In this document: positions 39,201 through 45,013 of the stretch, piece after piece
How the letters are laid out: every line of letters starts with the position of its first letter
Position numbering within the stretch: the first letter of the stretch is position 1
Assembly: GCA_029931535.1 (NCBI GenBank)
Contig: JAQPZY010001610.1
Coordinates: forward strand, 992,001-1,056,000
DNA from: Margaritifera margaritifera
Taxonomy: Eukaryota > Mollusca > Bivalvia > Unionida > Margaritiferidae
Length of the DNA: 64,000 nt
Reading direction: 5' to 3'
Made by a program: the position numbers and the translations under genes
The notes under the pieces: model-generated
What the model was told of the DNA's origin: nothing
Database searches by the model: none
Seen by the model: the letters and a program-made list of their open reading frames with translations, nothing else

Positions 39201-42200
39201 TTGAGGCAGCATGAAGAGCATTAAGCAAGTTTCCTAGTCTGAGATGAGATGAAGAGTTGTCATCTAGTCTTCTAGTTTCAGACATCATGCAGAACATTAA
39301 GCTAGTCTCCTAATTTGAAGCAACATGATGAGTTGTCATCTAGTCTCATAGTTTGAAACAGCATAAAGATCAGTCAGCTAGTCTCCACATTTGAGACAGC
39401 ATGAAGAGCATTATATTTTCACTCACTAATCCAAATTTTACTTAATATGCAGAGAATCTGTTTCATAACATCAACATTTATCTCCCTGTTGATCATCTTA
39501 AAATAACTAGTTACTTGCATCAGTTTTTTTTTTCTTGGACCTGTGGCCCTATGGGTTTAAGAGTACTGAGAGTTGTTGTTTTTTGTTGCTTTATTGTTCT
39601 TGTTCTTGTTGTTGTTGATCTTGGAATTATATTTTATCCCCTTTGTATATAATATGGTGGAATATAATTGCTATATCCATCTGTCTGTCTGTCTGTCTGT
39701 CTATGAACATTTTCATTTCCAGAGCATAACTCCCAAAGAATTTTAACCATACTTGGTACACAGGTCATGCAAGTTACATAGAGGTGCCCATTGCTACTTA
39801 AAATGTTCTACAGTTAATATTTTTGTTACCATGGAAACAAAATGTAGCATATTAAGTAGTATAAATATCGAGGATAGTGGACTATAGGATACTTTGAGTA
39901 GGAGTCTTTACATAAGCAGGGAACTACAGGGATATGTCATCTGTTAGGATACTTTGAGTAGGAGTCATTACATAAGCAGGGAACTACAGGGATATGTCAT
40001 CTGTAAATAACTCTTGTTAAGAGAAGGCTTTTATAAGAACTTTATCTCAGTTTGTGTTCAAACCTACAACTGTCAGTTTCAGAGATACCTGCATGTCCAT
40101 GGTCATTTACATTGTATAGGGAACATTTTGTACTGGCTGTAATTGTACCCACAGGTACTCATGCATGCAAAGTGTACACTTTGTACTTGTTTCAAATTCA
40201 GTTTATTCTAATGACATCAGTTACCATTGCTTTGGATTTTGTCATCATGGATTTTGGTTTCTCATTTAATCACAATTTTTCATCAAAGTGTTAATCTAAA
40301 AAAAGGTGGTGGTTCTGGTGATGGTATATTCAGATCATGTTTTCTTTGTGCATATGTTTGAGAGTTTTTTTCATTTAATTTTTAATCAAATTTAGAAATT
40401 CTTAAATGCTCAGAAGGTCAATATGCTACTAAGAAGTAGGGCCTTTTTAAAATTATTGATGGATTATTCACTTTCCAATGTTGGCATAATTAAACAAGTT
40501 TAGAGATGCCTACAACTCAGCTTTCCTGCAGATGGAAAGATAGATTGTTCAATTTGCAATGTAATGATGATGATGTCAGCAATAACAAGGACAGTGATGA
40601 TGATGATTTCAAAGTTGACTAATATAACCTTTTGTTTGATGTACTAGAAGTATTTAAATATAGTGAAGGTGTAGACTTAAGCAAAACCAGTAATATCTTC
40701 TTTACCCAGTGTTTTATATTGATTTTCAAAAATCTGTTGGATTTTGGACCAGCAGTTATTTAAACAAAATAGCTAAATTCCACATTAAGAAAAGTTACTG
40801 AAAATTGCACATTTTGGACTGCCACGCAGGCATATAGACTGCTTAGAGAAAGTTAATGGATAGATAAGTTGAAAACAAGGAATCTGCTTGGAATAATACA
40901 TCAAAAAGAAAAGCCCTTCTTGAATTAAAAGCACTGTCCTATTTGGCATATTATATTGAAAACCGTTGGGAACACAAATTTTGTCTGTATTATAGACGTT
41001 ACCAGTATGCAAAAGTTTTATTAGTGTTAGACCTGCCCTATTGCAACTGAAATGTGGCCTATCTACAGAGGAGCCCAGGTTACAGAGAGGCCATATGAGG
41101 ACTGAAATGTAGCCTGTCTGCAAAGGAGCCCAGAATACAGAGGGGCCCTGTTGCATCTGAAATGTGGCCTGTTTGCAAAGGAACCCAGAGGGGCTCAATT
41201 GCAACTGAAATCTGCAGGGAGCCCAGACTACATAGGGGCTTGTTTGGGATTAAAATGTAGCCCGTCTGCGGAGGAGTCCAGGTTACAGAGGACCCAGTTT
41301 AGGGAAATTTTATATCAATAATTTGCCTAAATAAAAAGAAGTACTAAAAATATTACAATTGTATAGCCATTATTTTTCTATGTCAGTTTTATGTGAAGAC
41401 TTAATGTTTTTTTGCCTTAGAAGCAAGTGGACTAGTAAGTGAGTGTGCACATACATATTTGCAATGAGTTTTCATATGTTGCTATAGCATCAAATTAAAT
41501 GTTTGGCTTTTGGTTATTACAGTTTTGGCTAAGATACTCTTACTTTCCATAATTCATTTCATGCGGTCAATAAAAGAAATACTCTTTGGACCCATTTTTA
41601 GCTTACCTGGCCATAAAGCCTAGTGAGCTTATGGCATGGACAGGTATCTGTTGTCCATTGTCCATCCATCCATTTGTCAACATTTTCTTGTTACCACTCT
41701 GGAGGTTATGCTTTTGATCCAGTTTTGATCAAACTTGGAATATAGGTTTGTATCATCACTATCTAGGAAAACTTTAAATATAAGCAAGATCTATGTATAA
41801 TAATGAGGTGATCTTGCATCAGATTGGCCGAACTTGTGAACATGTTTGAGACCATATTTGTGATCAGATTTTGACCCGATTTGGTACGTAACTACCTATA
41901 TCATCGAGATCTTGGTTGGATTCGATTAAGAGCAACATCTTGTGAACACTCTTGAGAATATATCTTTTTTCTGATCAGATTTTATATGTAAGCTTTTATC
42001 ATCAAAATCTCAAATTAATTGGATTATGAGTGACATCCATGCATATCAATGAGGTGATTGTGTATCTTCTGATTAGTTGAACTTCTGAACACTCTAGATA
42101 CCTTATTTCAGATCAGATATTTTTATCAGATTAGGTATGCAAGCTTGTATCATCAAGATCTCAGATTAGGTATGTAAGCTTGTATCATCAAGATCTCAGA

Positions 42201-42730
42201 TTAGGTATGTAAGCTTGTATCATCAAGATCTCAGATTAGGTATGTAAGCTTGTATCATCAAGATCTCAGATTAGGTATGTAAGCTTGTATCATCAAGATC
42301 TCAGATTATGTATGTAAGCTTGTATCATCAAGATCTCAGATTAGGTATGTAAGCTTGTATCATCAAGATCTCAGATTAGTTTGATTATGAGCAAGGTTCA
42401 CACATTTATGAGGCTTCAGGCTGATCAGATGATGGGAATTGAACCTGCAACCTTCTGGTCATGTGTCCAATACCATATTCACTGCAGCTCCATTAGGTGG
42501 GGATCTCAATGGTTTCCAAGTTATTACTTTAGGGGAGGACGCTTGGGGATGTATGTTAATGACAGACCCTTTATAATGCCAATTAAGTTTATGTACTTTA
42601 AGGGTGGAGCTATGAGCAGTTTTTAAGTTATGTACCAGGGCATAGTCCCCAGGGGCGGGGCATGGAGAGATCCAAGGGAATGCTGGTTGTATAAATTATT
42701 TTGTCCTTTCTATGCCAAGAAAGTGACTAC

Positions 42731-42762
<32 letters not shown>

Positions 42763-42781
42763 GTGTGTGTGTGTGTGTGTG

Positions 42782-42830
<49 letters not shown>

Positions 42831-42841
42831 ATATATGTCTC

Positions 42842-42885
<44 letters not shown>

Positions 42886-44538
42886 AGATAAATGATACCA
42901 ACTGTAATAGACAATGTAGCAACTATGTGCACCTAGCTTTTCCCCTCTGCAGTTTTAATACGTGTGAATTTTCATTCACAAGCTGAGGTGAGCAGTATCA
43001 GGTGCACTTGTGCCTCTTGTTGCATTCTTTCTTAATTTTTCAATTTTTGTTCTAAAAGAGGTGAAAGATGTATGCATTATTTTCTAATCTTATACCTTTT
43101 GTTTGAATAAGATGTGTCAACCTTGGTTGACAATTTAGTTTCACAATATCCTCAACAAATGATGACAAAGTCTGCTTAACATAAATACACTGCTTTCTTT
43201 CAGGCTTATTTGGGTCCCTTACCAACGCCATTGGAAGGAATGTTTGATGAACATGAAACCACTTCTCCAATGGAACTTACTGCTGATGGCATCCCGAGAA
43301 AGAAGAAAAACCTGTTGATCAATCTGGCAAAACTAGAGACAGGTCCATTTTCCAGTCTGCTCCATGCACAAATAGCCGTAGAAACATTTTATCCCTCATT
43401 GTCCAAAGAAAATACAGAGAGTGCTATTGATATCAAGAAAAGGAAGAAGAAAAAGAAGGAGAAACCTGTGCGGAAGGTCAAGAGTGTGAGTCAGTTCTTT
43501 GGTCCCGTTGTGGACTCGGTTCCAACTCCAGAACCAGATGAAAAACCTAGCGAGGATGAGGAAGCACCAATTACTCAGTACAGGCTGAAGGGCTTCAAAC
43601 CCACTATTTCCTACATTGACCCAATTGCTGAAATGATCCTGACCAAGCAGGAAGCGGGGCGGCTTGTCCGTGATGCTGAAAATGACCATCATCGTCGTTT
43701 GCAGGATGTTCAGCGACCAAAACTCCCCCCCAGGAAATTTATGTCTTCTGATCAAAGAATTTTTAATCGTATTCATGGCACTATGGGACTCTCATGTCTG
43801 TATGCTGTGCACCAAGCATATAAAGATCGGGAGAAAGCTGAAAGGACTGCAGCTAAGATGGAATATATCATGAACTTGCGAGAGGAAAGAGATCGAGCCA
43901 AAGAGAGAATTAAGTTGTTTAATGAGGAAAAGCGTAACCACACTCTGAAACAACGAGATGTTTCAAGAGCAAAAATGCTGGATGCTCTTGAAAAGCGAGA
44001 AATGCAGAGATTAAACTACATTGATCATAAGCAAGAATTTAGAAGCAAATCTCATGACTTGACCAAATCGTATAGAGAAGATTTTACTTTCATCACAGAA
44101 TTCAGTACCCAGCACACTTCTGTATCTAATGCTCTGATGCGACATGATCGCCAAGCAAAATGTGATGATACTGTCCAAACGAAAACAGATTTAGTTAAAT
44201 CGATGAAAGTCACAGAAGGTGAGCAACAAGAGGTTGTCAAAAAATACATGGAGCACAGAAAATTGATGCGACAAACAGAATCGGCCATGGCACGAGCAGC
44301 TTTAGATACACGCATGCTGACAGAAGCGAATGAGCGGCTCATAGAAGCTAAATCTCGCATAGCACAACAGCGAGCACGACAGGAAACTGTCCAGGCTTTC
44401 TATCCCCTTCCACAGATGACTCCTGTTGCCTTAGGAAGCTCAGTACACCCTATCATAGCTCATGGCCTAACACGCTGGGAGGCCAATGCATTAACATACC
44501 AGGGACGAATGGGAAAACATCAGACAGTTGTGACCTAA
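5838..44538 (+). CDS. LRRIQ3: LRRIQ3-like gene model (spliced, whole coding span)
   Basis: The supported coding join is 5838-6218, 23882-24205, 25517-25644, 31305-31542, 37000-37032 and 43204-44538, giving 812 residues (818 if the 18-nt exon at 36938-36955 is used). All junctions are GT/AG and the phases agree. Domain order is an N-terminal polar segment (1-75), leucine-rich repeats (about 76-180), a conserved LRR-capping segment with NSIW and VISDEEII (about 197-215), an IQ motif (about 265-279), a Pro/Ser-rich linker, a lysine-rich cluster (about 446-461), and a long charged coiled coil (about 569-735). The order and the [14 protein letters not shown] and VISDEEII signatures match vertebrate LRRIQ3, which is about 620 residues, so this protein is longer. 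The IQ motif implies calmodulin or EF-hand binding by family knowledge; the cellular role is not well established. The family assignment is confident, but the exact exon set between 31.5 and 43.2 kb is less so. Confidence 0.87.
6354..7444. repeat. diverged 42-bp minisatellite, about 26 copies
   Basis: The consensus is close to GGAATCACATGGTCCCTTTT then ATAACATGGGTATAATTGTCCT. The copies are diverged and vary in length. Because 42 is divisible by three, the + strand gives Leu-Glu-Ser-His-Gly-Pro-Phe repeat peptides, which I treat as artefacts. Confidence 0.9.
7445..8490. other. intron sequence with a TCTG-rich dispersed fragment
   Basis: A ~30-bp motif around CTTGACCATGGGACAAGTAAT is present twice (7717-7790). 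At 7999-8042 a GGGGGTATAG...(GTCT)n module resembles the one at 39650-39705, suggesting a shared dispersed element. No gene was seen. Confidence 0.45.
8492..8652. repeat. short imperfect tandem repeat, 4 copies of about 46 bp
   Basis: TATTATTGTCAGTTTCTCAT followed by GGAAAT occurs repeatedly with T-rich spacers. Confidence 0.8.
9300..10073 (+). mobile_element. bivalve-type dispersed element, 3' part, duplicated end
   Basis: Degenerate ~150-bp sub-repeats (CATACT..GGCATAA..CCTTTT style) lead to two copies of an end module. Each end module has ACTGCTCTTGC, GACTGTTAGG, a GATGAGT/GGTGAGT motif and CATTAGGGCCTCTTGTT, ending near 9951 and 10072. The CCTCTTGTT end recurs at 43010-43020. Families with ..GGTGAGC..GGGCC..CCTCTTGTT ends are abundant in bivalve genomes as I recall; this was not searched. 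Confidence 0.5.
10230..10480 (+). mobile_element. tRNA-derived SINE, family A, copy 1
   Basis: The head is tRNA-like, with GGTGGCCGAGTGATCTAAGG (A box) and GATTCGAGAC (B box). The body has CTTCCTCCACCAAATATACT and ATGTGCTGAAAAATGGCGTT, and the tail is (AAC)n. A perfect 15-bp target-site duplication flanks it (10215-10229 and 10480-10494), so this is a complete retroposed insertion in LRRIQ3 intron 1. Confidence 0.93.
10507..11044. other. intron sequence, nothing recognised
   Basis: AT-rich sequence with short T runs. No gene, repeat array or RNA feature was seen. Confidence 0.4.
11045..11694. repeat. 46-bp minisatellite, about 14 copies
   Basis: The unit is CATCTTATTTGGTTTTTAAT followed by ATGTGATTCATGCRTAACTACAAATA. 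Copies are more than 95% alike, with a G/A variant (GCGTAAC or GCATAAC) that clusters by position: G early, A late. Confidence 0.96.
12012..12607. repeat. 85-88-bp tandem repeat, about 7 copies, transposon-terminus-like
   Basis: The unit includes CAGTACTCATTCATTACTAC, TGTCCATGGGAGCC, TTATAGTGTGACTACCTCAT and AATGCAGTGCATG. The later copies read CAGTAATCCCTCATTATAAT, like pogo/Tigger-type terminal repeats. Period is 85 bp over copies 2-5. Confidence 0.93.
12665..12856. repeat. 64-bp tandem repeat, 3 copies
   Basis: The unit is ATGTATTAGGGTTTAATGGC then ACATCAATTAA and GGTTATATGGTGCC. The TTTAATGGCACATCA part resembles the tails of local SINEs (compare 1739-1785 and 59570). Confidence 0.9.
12941..14019. 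repeat. 49-bp minisatellite, about 22 copies
   Basis: The unit is TACAACAGTACATGATCAAG followed by TACCTAATAGTAAAGAGTACCTATAGAAT. It contains the near-palindrome GTACATGATCAAGTAC. Early copies read TATATAATT and late copies TATAGAATT. The GTAC core recurs three times per unit. Confidence 0.96.
14020..15039. other. intron sequence, nothing recognised
   Basis: AT-rich sequence without an ORF above 60 codons, and no repeat array or RNA gene seen. Confidence 0.45.
15040..15706. repeat. about 95-bp tandem repeat, 7-8 copies
   Basis: The unit is GAACATTAACACTAATATGA, AGTTATACCATGCATGCTAA, CTCATTTGGAATACAGTCAT, CTCTCAGTACACCAACATAC and ATTACAATG. It contains the self-complementary CATGCATG. Later copies gain a TGTACAT insertion. 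Confidence 0.93.
15707..16715. other. intron sequence, nothing recognised
   Basis: Unique-looking AT-rich DNA. No coding signal was found. Confidence 0.45.
16716..22012. repeat. 31-bp satellite, about 171 copies, with higher-order structure
   Basis: The unit is TTTGGAATACAGAGTTATAC followed by TCTTGTAATAG. Variants are TCTTG, TCATG and TCTAG; AGTT versus ATTT; gAGAG for cAGAG; and a 29-bp form lacking AG (ACAGTTATAC). A block of distinctive variants starts at 17481, 19328 and 20281, i.e. offsets of 1847 and 953 bp, and is essentially identical over several hundred bases. The first copy has one extra T near 17881. The array lies wholly in LRRIQ3 intron 1. Confidence 0.97.
22328..22412 (-). 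mobile_element. tRNA-like head of a SINE fragment
   Basis: Read on the - strand it has an A-box-like AGTTCAAGTGGTAGAGTACC and a B-box GGTTCAGTCC about 40 nt later, as in tRNAs of the TAGCTCAGTGGTAGAG type. The rest does not fold as a standard tRNA and there is no CCA or clear terminator, so I call it a SINE head or tRNA pseudogene. Confidence 0.5.
22413..23880. other. end of LRRIQ3 intron 1
   Basis: This contains a short duplication of TTTGTAGTTGTCATGGAT (about 22583 and 22614) and a 108-codon + strand ORF at 23227-23553 with no recognisable domain, judged to be chance. The pyrimidine tract for exon 2 ends it. Confidence 0.4.
23882..24205 (+). CDS. LRRIQ3: LRRIQ3 coding exon 2 (residues 128-235)
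   Basis: The acceptor is TTTCCTCTAG at 23881 and the donor is AAT|GTAAGT; the exon is 324 nt, phase 0 to phase 0. It continues the LRR region ([19 protein letters not shown], then [14 protein letters not shown]) and ends the solenoid with [15 protein letters not shown] followed by VISDEEII, the most conserved stretch of the family. It joins exon 1 in phase to read DLHGNQ-ITTVPG. Confidence 0.92.
24636..24744. repeat. 27-bp tandem repeat, 4 copies
   Basis: Unit close to AGTGTATTTAGTGTAATTTA plus GGAGTGT, in LRRIQ3 intron 2. Confidence 0.85.
24745..25516. other. LRRIQ3 intron 2 remainder
   Basis: Unique AT-rich intron sequence ending in the exon 3 acceptor. Nothing else was recognised. Confidence 0.5.
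25517..25644 (+). CDS. LRRIQ3: LRRIQ3 coding exon 3, IQ motif (residues 236-277 plus 2 nt)
   Basis: The acceptor is TTTTTCTTCAG and the donor is AAACG|GTAGTA, leaving a 2-nt partial codon that the next exon completes as CGA (Arg278). It encodes [18 protein letters not shown], a good IQ motif (hydrophobic-Q-x3-RG-x3-R): Q267, R271, G272 and R276. Vertebrate LRRIQ3 has an equivalent SPVLIVQR..RGFLVRK motif. Family knowledge predicts calmodulin-type binding. Confidence 0.9.
25645..26340. other. LRRIQ3 intron 3, start
   Basis: Two diverged copies of a ~60-bp stretch around TGTGATACAATTATGATGAT (25804-25905). Otherwise unique intron DNA. Confidence 0.4.
26341..26888. repeat. about 58-bp tandem repeat, 9-10 copies with deletions
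   Basis: Unit GATGTGATAATGAATAGATG, GAGCATAGTTCATCATACAA, ATAACTCCCTGTGGATTT. Copies at 26608 and 26775 lack the CCTGTGGATTTG portion. Repeat-derived ORFs occur on the - strand. Confidence 0.93.
26953..27027 (+). mobile_element. tRNA-like SINE head, family B type
   Basis: CACAGTGGCTAATTGGTCAG (A-box-like) and GGGTTTGAATC (B-box-like) are spaced as in the family B heads at 5.3 and 59.4 kb. The body is missing. Confidence 0.5.
27305..27361. repeat. perfect 22-bp hairpin (first of pair)
   Basis: Arms 27305-27326 and 27340-27361 are perfect reverse complements (CTGCATAGACCCAGATCTGC plus CG) around a 13-nt loop. Confidence 0.95.
27387..27447. repeat. perfect 22-bp hairpin (second of pair)
   Basis: Arms 27387-27408 and 27426-27447 are perfect reverse complements (AACAACATAGACCCTGATCT plus GC) around a 17-nt loop. 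The arms differ from the first hairpin, yet each pairs perfectly with its own partner. Confidence 0.95.
27643..28576. repeat. 30-bp minisatellite, 31 nearly identical copies
   Basis: The unit is CTAATGGTGCCTGATATCAG followed by TAAGTATATA. The only variation I see is AGT versus AAT at one site (AAT in units 1, 6, 9, 14 and 19). The 30-bp unit lacks stops in one frame per strand, giving a 315-codon + strand ORF of a 10-residue repeat ([10 protein letters not shown]) and a 326-codon - strand ORF ([10 protein letters not shown]). Both are very likely artefacts. Confidence 0.97.
28577..29017. other. LRRIQ3 intron 3, unique segment
   Basis: AT-rich intron sequence between two arrays. Nothing was recognised. 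Confidence 0.4.
29018..30090. repeat. 41-42-bp minisatellite, about 26 copies
   Basis: Unit GGTCTGGTGCCAGTGATTTT then CTTGTTAGTGTGACTTATTTT. Variants are GGTG or GATG, TTATTTT or TTAATTT, and an extra T. Confidence 0.96.
30155..30437. repeat. about 34-bp tandem repeat, 8 copies
   Basis: Unit close to GTGTACACATAAACATTGGC plus AATGTGTCACAAAA, diverged. Confidence 0.9.
30438..31304. other. LRRIQ3 intron 3, end
   Basis: Unique AT-rich intron sequence leading to the exon 4 acceptor. The ~40 nt before the acceptor are T-rich. Confidence 0.45.
31305..31542 (+). CDS. LRRIQ3: LRRIQ3 coding exon 4, Pro/Ser-rich linker (residues 278-357)
   Basis: The acceptor is TTTATTTTAG. One base completes Arg278, then 79 codons follow to the donor GGAGAG|GTGTGT, ending in phase 0. 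The product has a basic start (GKTRSRTR), a [13 protein letters not shown] proline/serine run, and an acidic [13 protein letters not shown] segment, and looks disordered. The phase match on both sides is the main support. The sequence itself is poorly conserved in the family as I know it. Confidence 0.8.
32000..32330. mobile_element. possible pogo/Tigger-like short element
   Basis: CAGTTCTCCCACATTATAAC at about 32014 and GAGAGCTGC after TTACATTAAGTGAGG at 32297-32320 look like diverged opposing ends of a CAGT..CCCTC..TATAAC-type element. The core is unrelated to any gene. Identification is tentative. Confidence 0.3.
32373..32588 (+). other. coding-like segment of unknown origin
   Basis: A 71-codon reading frame with balanced composition: [18 protein letters not shown], then NTGSVPPF. 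It does not look like a simple repeat. No nearby splice acceptor gives phase 0 continuity with LRRIQ3 exon 4, so it is not a straightforward exon of that gene. It might be an old coding fragment or chance. Confidence 0.25.
32749..33000 (-). mobile_element. tRNA-derived SINE, family A, copy 2
   Basis: On the - strand it reads from the tRNA-like head (GGTGGCCGAGTGGTCTAAGG) to ATGTGCTGAAAAATGGCGTT and an (ACC)n-type tail. A perfect 13-bp target-site duplication, CTAGAATCAAAGT, lies at 32736-32748 and 33001-33013. It is in LRRIQ3 intron 4, antisense to the gene. Confidence 0.93.
33075..33275 (+). mobile_element. double-hairpin element, copy 2 (decayed)
   Basis: It contains AACAACATAGATCCTTGTCT opposite GCAGATCAGGGTCCATGTTG, then GCATAGACCCAGATCTGC opposite TAGATATGGGTCTGTGC. 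It ends GTGAGTATATACGGCAC, the inverted counterpart of the copy 1 left end. The stems carry several mismatches. Confidence 0.7.
33571..33790. repeat. 16-17-bp minisatellite inside a ~45-bp direct repeat
   Basis: TAATGGAGTACAGTGTG-type units occur about nine times. The block is bounded by two copies of CTAGGGGTAATGGAGGGGAT followed by GGCACAGTTCCCCTAGTAAT. Confidence 0.9.
33791..34565. other. LRRIQ3 intron 4, unique segment
   Basis: AT-rich intron sequence. The short ORF at 33934 has no recognisable content. Confidence 0.4.
34569..35310. repeat. 45-46-bp minisatellite, 16 copies, with transposon-terminus-like unit
   Basis: Unit TTTTATTAGTACAGTACACC then CTCACTATAAAGCATACCTTGTTGG. The CAGTAC(A/T)CCCTCACTATAA core resembles pogo/Tigger-type terminal repeats and the array at 12.0-12.6 kb. 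Repeat-derived ORFs occur on both strands. Confidence 0.95.
35533..35632. repeat. 50-bp perfect tandem duplication
   Basis: GTAATGTTCATTGTTAGATG through CAGCCTGATCCG occurs twice in a row. Confidence 0.93.
35780..36728. repeat. about 33-bp minisatellite, about 28 copies
   Basis: Unit GTTTTATCATTCAAATTTCA plus TGTGTGTGTAGA, diverging at the 3' end. A subtype (CATCATTCAAATTTCATGTG plus TATTT) occupies 36170-36330. The array ends about 210 bp before the possible microexons. Confidence 0.94.
36938..36955 (+). CDS. LRRIQ3: possible 18-nt microexon of LRRIQ3 (HEAKIQ)
   Basis: A very strong pyrimidine tract and TTTCAG end at 36937. The 18 nt that follow keep phase 0 and encode HEAKIQ before a weak donor, CAG|GTCTTT. 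Reading on past this donor hits a stop at about 36989. The implied intron to the next exon is only 44 nt, which is unusually short for an animal. It may be an alternative or false exon. Confidence 0.3.
37000..37032 (+). CDS. LRRIQ3: probable 33-nt microexon of LRRIQ3 ([11 protein letters not shown])
   Basis: The acceptor is ATTTTGTAG and the donor is a consensus GAG|GTGAGT. The 33 nt between are phase 0 at both ends, matching exon 4 upstream and the large last exon downstream. The peptide is polar and fits a linker. No homology supports it; skipping it would also keep the frame. Confidence 0.5.
37503..37851. repeat. 43-bp minisatellite, 8 copies, nearly identical
   Basis: Unit TTTCTTATATATAGACTGGT then GACTACATTTGAATCCACTCCTC; a C/T variant (GACTAC or GATTAC) is the main difference. 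Confidence 0.97.
38045..39412. repeat. 38-bp minisatellite, about 36 copies
   Basis: Unit TTCTAGTTTGAGACAGGATG then AAGAGTTGTCAGCTAGTC. Variants are GAGCATTAAGC, GATAGG and GTCATC, which recur in a similar order (for example around 38630-38760 and 38820-38950). This indicates an internal ~190-bp higher-order period. Confidence 0.95.
39640..39850. mobile_element. fragment of a TCTG-containing dispersed element
   Basis: ATAATATGGTGGAATATAAT, then (GTCT)n, then CCAGAGCATAACTCCCAAAG and CCATACTTGGTACACAGGTC. This arrangement recalls dispersed repeats common in bivalve DNA and partly matches 7999-8042. No boundaries were determined. Confidence 0.4.
39885..40004. repeat. 60-bp tandem duplication
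   Basis: TAGGATACTTTGAGTAGGAG through GGGATATGTCATCTG occurs twice with one difference (TCTTTAC or TCATTAC). Confidence 0.93.
40005..41035. other. LRRIQ3 intron, unique segment
   Basis: A GATGATG-rich stretch at 40563-40606. Short ORFs only, none recognisable. Confidence 0.4.
41036..41300. repeat. diverged ~60-bp tandem repeat, 4-5 copies
   Basis: GAAATGTGGCCTGTCTGCAA, AGGAGCCCAGGTTACAGAG and GGGCCC elements recur with indels. Confidence 0.85.
42127..42376. repeat. 35-bp tandem repeat, about 7 copies
   Basis: Unit AGATTAGGTATGTAAGCTTG plus TATCATCAAGATCTC, almost identical between copies, inside the dispersed element. Confidence 0.95.
42424..42494 (-). mobile_element. tRNA-like SINE head
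   Basis: On the - strand: GCAGTGAATATGGTATTGGA (A-box region) and GGTTCAATTCC (B box), separated by ACACATGACCAGAAGGTTGC. The spacing resembles a tRNA, but the acceptor stem is not convincing. Confidence 0.45.
42730..42884. repeat. compound microsatellite (ATGT)n(GT)n(TA)n
   Basis: About 7 ATGT, then about 11 GT, then two (TA)n tracts separated by TCTATATATGTCTCTATG. It generates Tyr/Ile and Tyr/Val/Cys artefact ORFs on both strands. Confidence 0.97.
43204..44538 (+). CDS. LRRIQ3: LRRIQ3 last coding exon, coiled coil (residues 369-812)
   Basis: The acceptor is TTTCTTTCAG at 43203; the exon runs 444 codons in phase 0 to TAA at 44536-44538. It opens with [14 protein letters not shown]. It contains a lysine-rich run ([10 protein letters not shown], about residues 446-455) that could be a nuclear or polyanion-binding signal, and an acidic [12 protein letters not shown] stretch. 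A long Arg/Lys/Glu-rich helix follows (about 569-735: [19 protein letters not shown], then [14 protein letters not shown]) and the end is Pro-rich. The helical part corresponds to the C-terminal coiled coil of vertebrate LRRIQ3, which also has an ER/RR-rich charged helix. This is the only long uninterrupted coding ORF in the window that is not repeat-derived. Confidence 0.92.
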   Translation, partial: AYLGPLPTPLEGMFDEHETTSPMELTADGIPRKKKNLLINLAKLETGPFSSLLHAQIAVETFYPSLSKENTESAIDIKKRKKKKKEKPVRKVKSVSQFFGPVVDSVPTPEPDEKPSEDEEAPITQYRLKGFKPTISYIDPIAEMILTKQEAGRLVRDAENDHHRRLQDVQRPKLPPRKFMSSDQRIFNRIHGTMGLSCLYAVHQAYKDREKAERTAAKMEYIMNLREERDRAKERIKLFNEEKRNHTLKQRDVSRAKMLDALEKREMQRLNYIDHKQEFRSKSHDLTKSYREDFTFITEFSTQHTSVSNALMRHDRQAKCDDTVQTKTDLVKSMKVTEGEQQEVVKKYMEHRKLMRQTESAMARAALDTRMLTEANERLIEAKSRIAQQRARQETVQAFYPLPQMTPVALGSSVHPIIAHGLTRWEANALTYQGRMGKHQTVVT

Positions 44539-44800
44539 TTTATAAGGACTCAAAATCAGGCCTAGTCATATTTAATCTTTCAAGATATCAAGATGTTAAA
44601 CAAATAGAATTTCATAAAAAAACACAGGGCTCTCAGAAAAAAATAGAACTTCTTATGATAAACAAAATGATTACTTTTTTGTGACCTGCGAAAGATATAA
44701 TTTATTTATTGTAGAAATTAAAATTCATTTCAGTGTTGTACTTTTTTTAACTAATAAGTTGTCAGTATTGTTGAAATAAATTTTGGAGTGCAAAAATACA
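44539..44800 (+). terminator. LRRIQ3: LRRIQ3 3' UTR with AATAAA polyadenylation signal
   Basis: AATAAA at 44775-44780 lies 237 nt after the stop codon and is followed by a T-rich and TG-containing stretch, so cleavage near 44795-44800 is likely. The UTR is AT-rich with no other features. The end coordinate is approximate. Confidence 0.6.
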
Positions 44801-45013
44801 AAGCTATATTTTATTTAACTGTAATTGTAGGTTGCCAGTGTTATATCATTTTCAGATTTACATTTTTGGGCATAGGAGAATGTAGATTGTGTGGGGTTTT
44901 TTTGCAAATCGTAGGTATGATTGTTTTTTTTTTTCTTCATCTTATGACTAGGTCACAAGACCAATGCTTGAGTCCCAGAACTAATGATCAAGGGAAACTT
45001 ACCTCCATACATT

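Larger units (their letters stand above)
41603..43020 (+). mobile_element. bivalve-type dispersed element with internal arrays
   Basis: It starts TTAGCTTACCTGGCCATAAA..TAGTGAGCTTATGGCATGG and ends GAGGTGAGCAGTATCAGG..GTGCCTCTTGTT. The AGCTTACCT start and AGGTGAGC end are roughly inverted. Inside are a 35-bp array, a tRNA-like fragment and microsatellites. I recall AGCTCACCT..GGTGAGC..CTCTTGTT elements as very abundant in bivalves. There is no ORF of transposase type, so it is non-autonomous. Confidence 0.6.

Noticed and set aside
40052..40294. 80-codon + strand ORF
   Set aside because: No recognisable content and no splice sites matching LRRIQ3 phases.
42696..42986. ORFs over the compound microsatellite
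   Set aside because: Composition is almost entirely Tyr/Ile/Val/Cys from (TA)n and (GT)n tracts.
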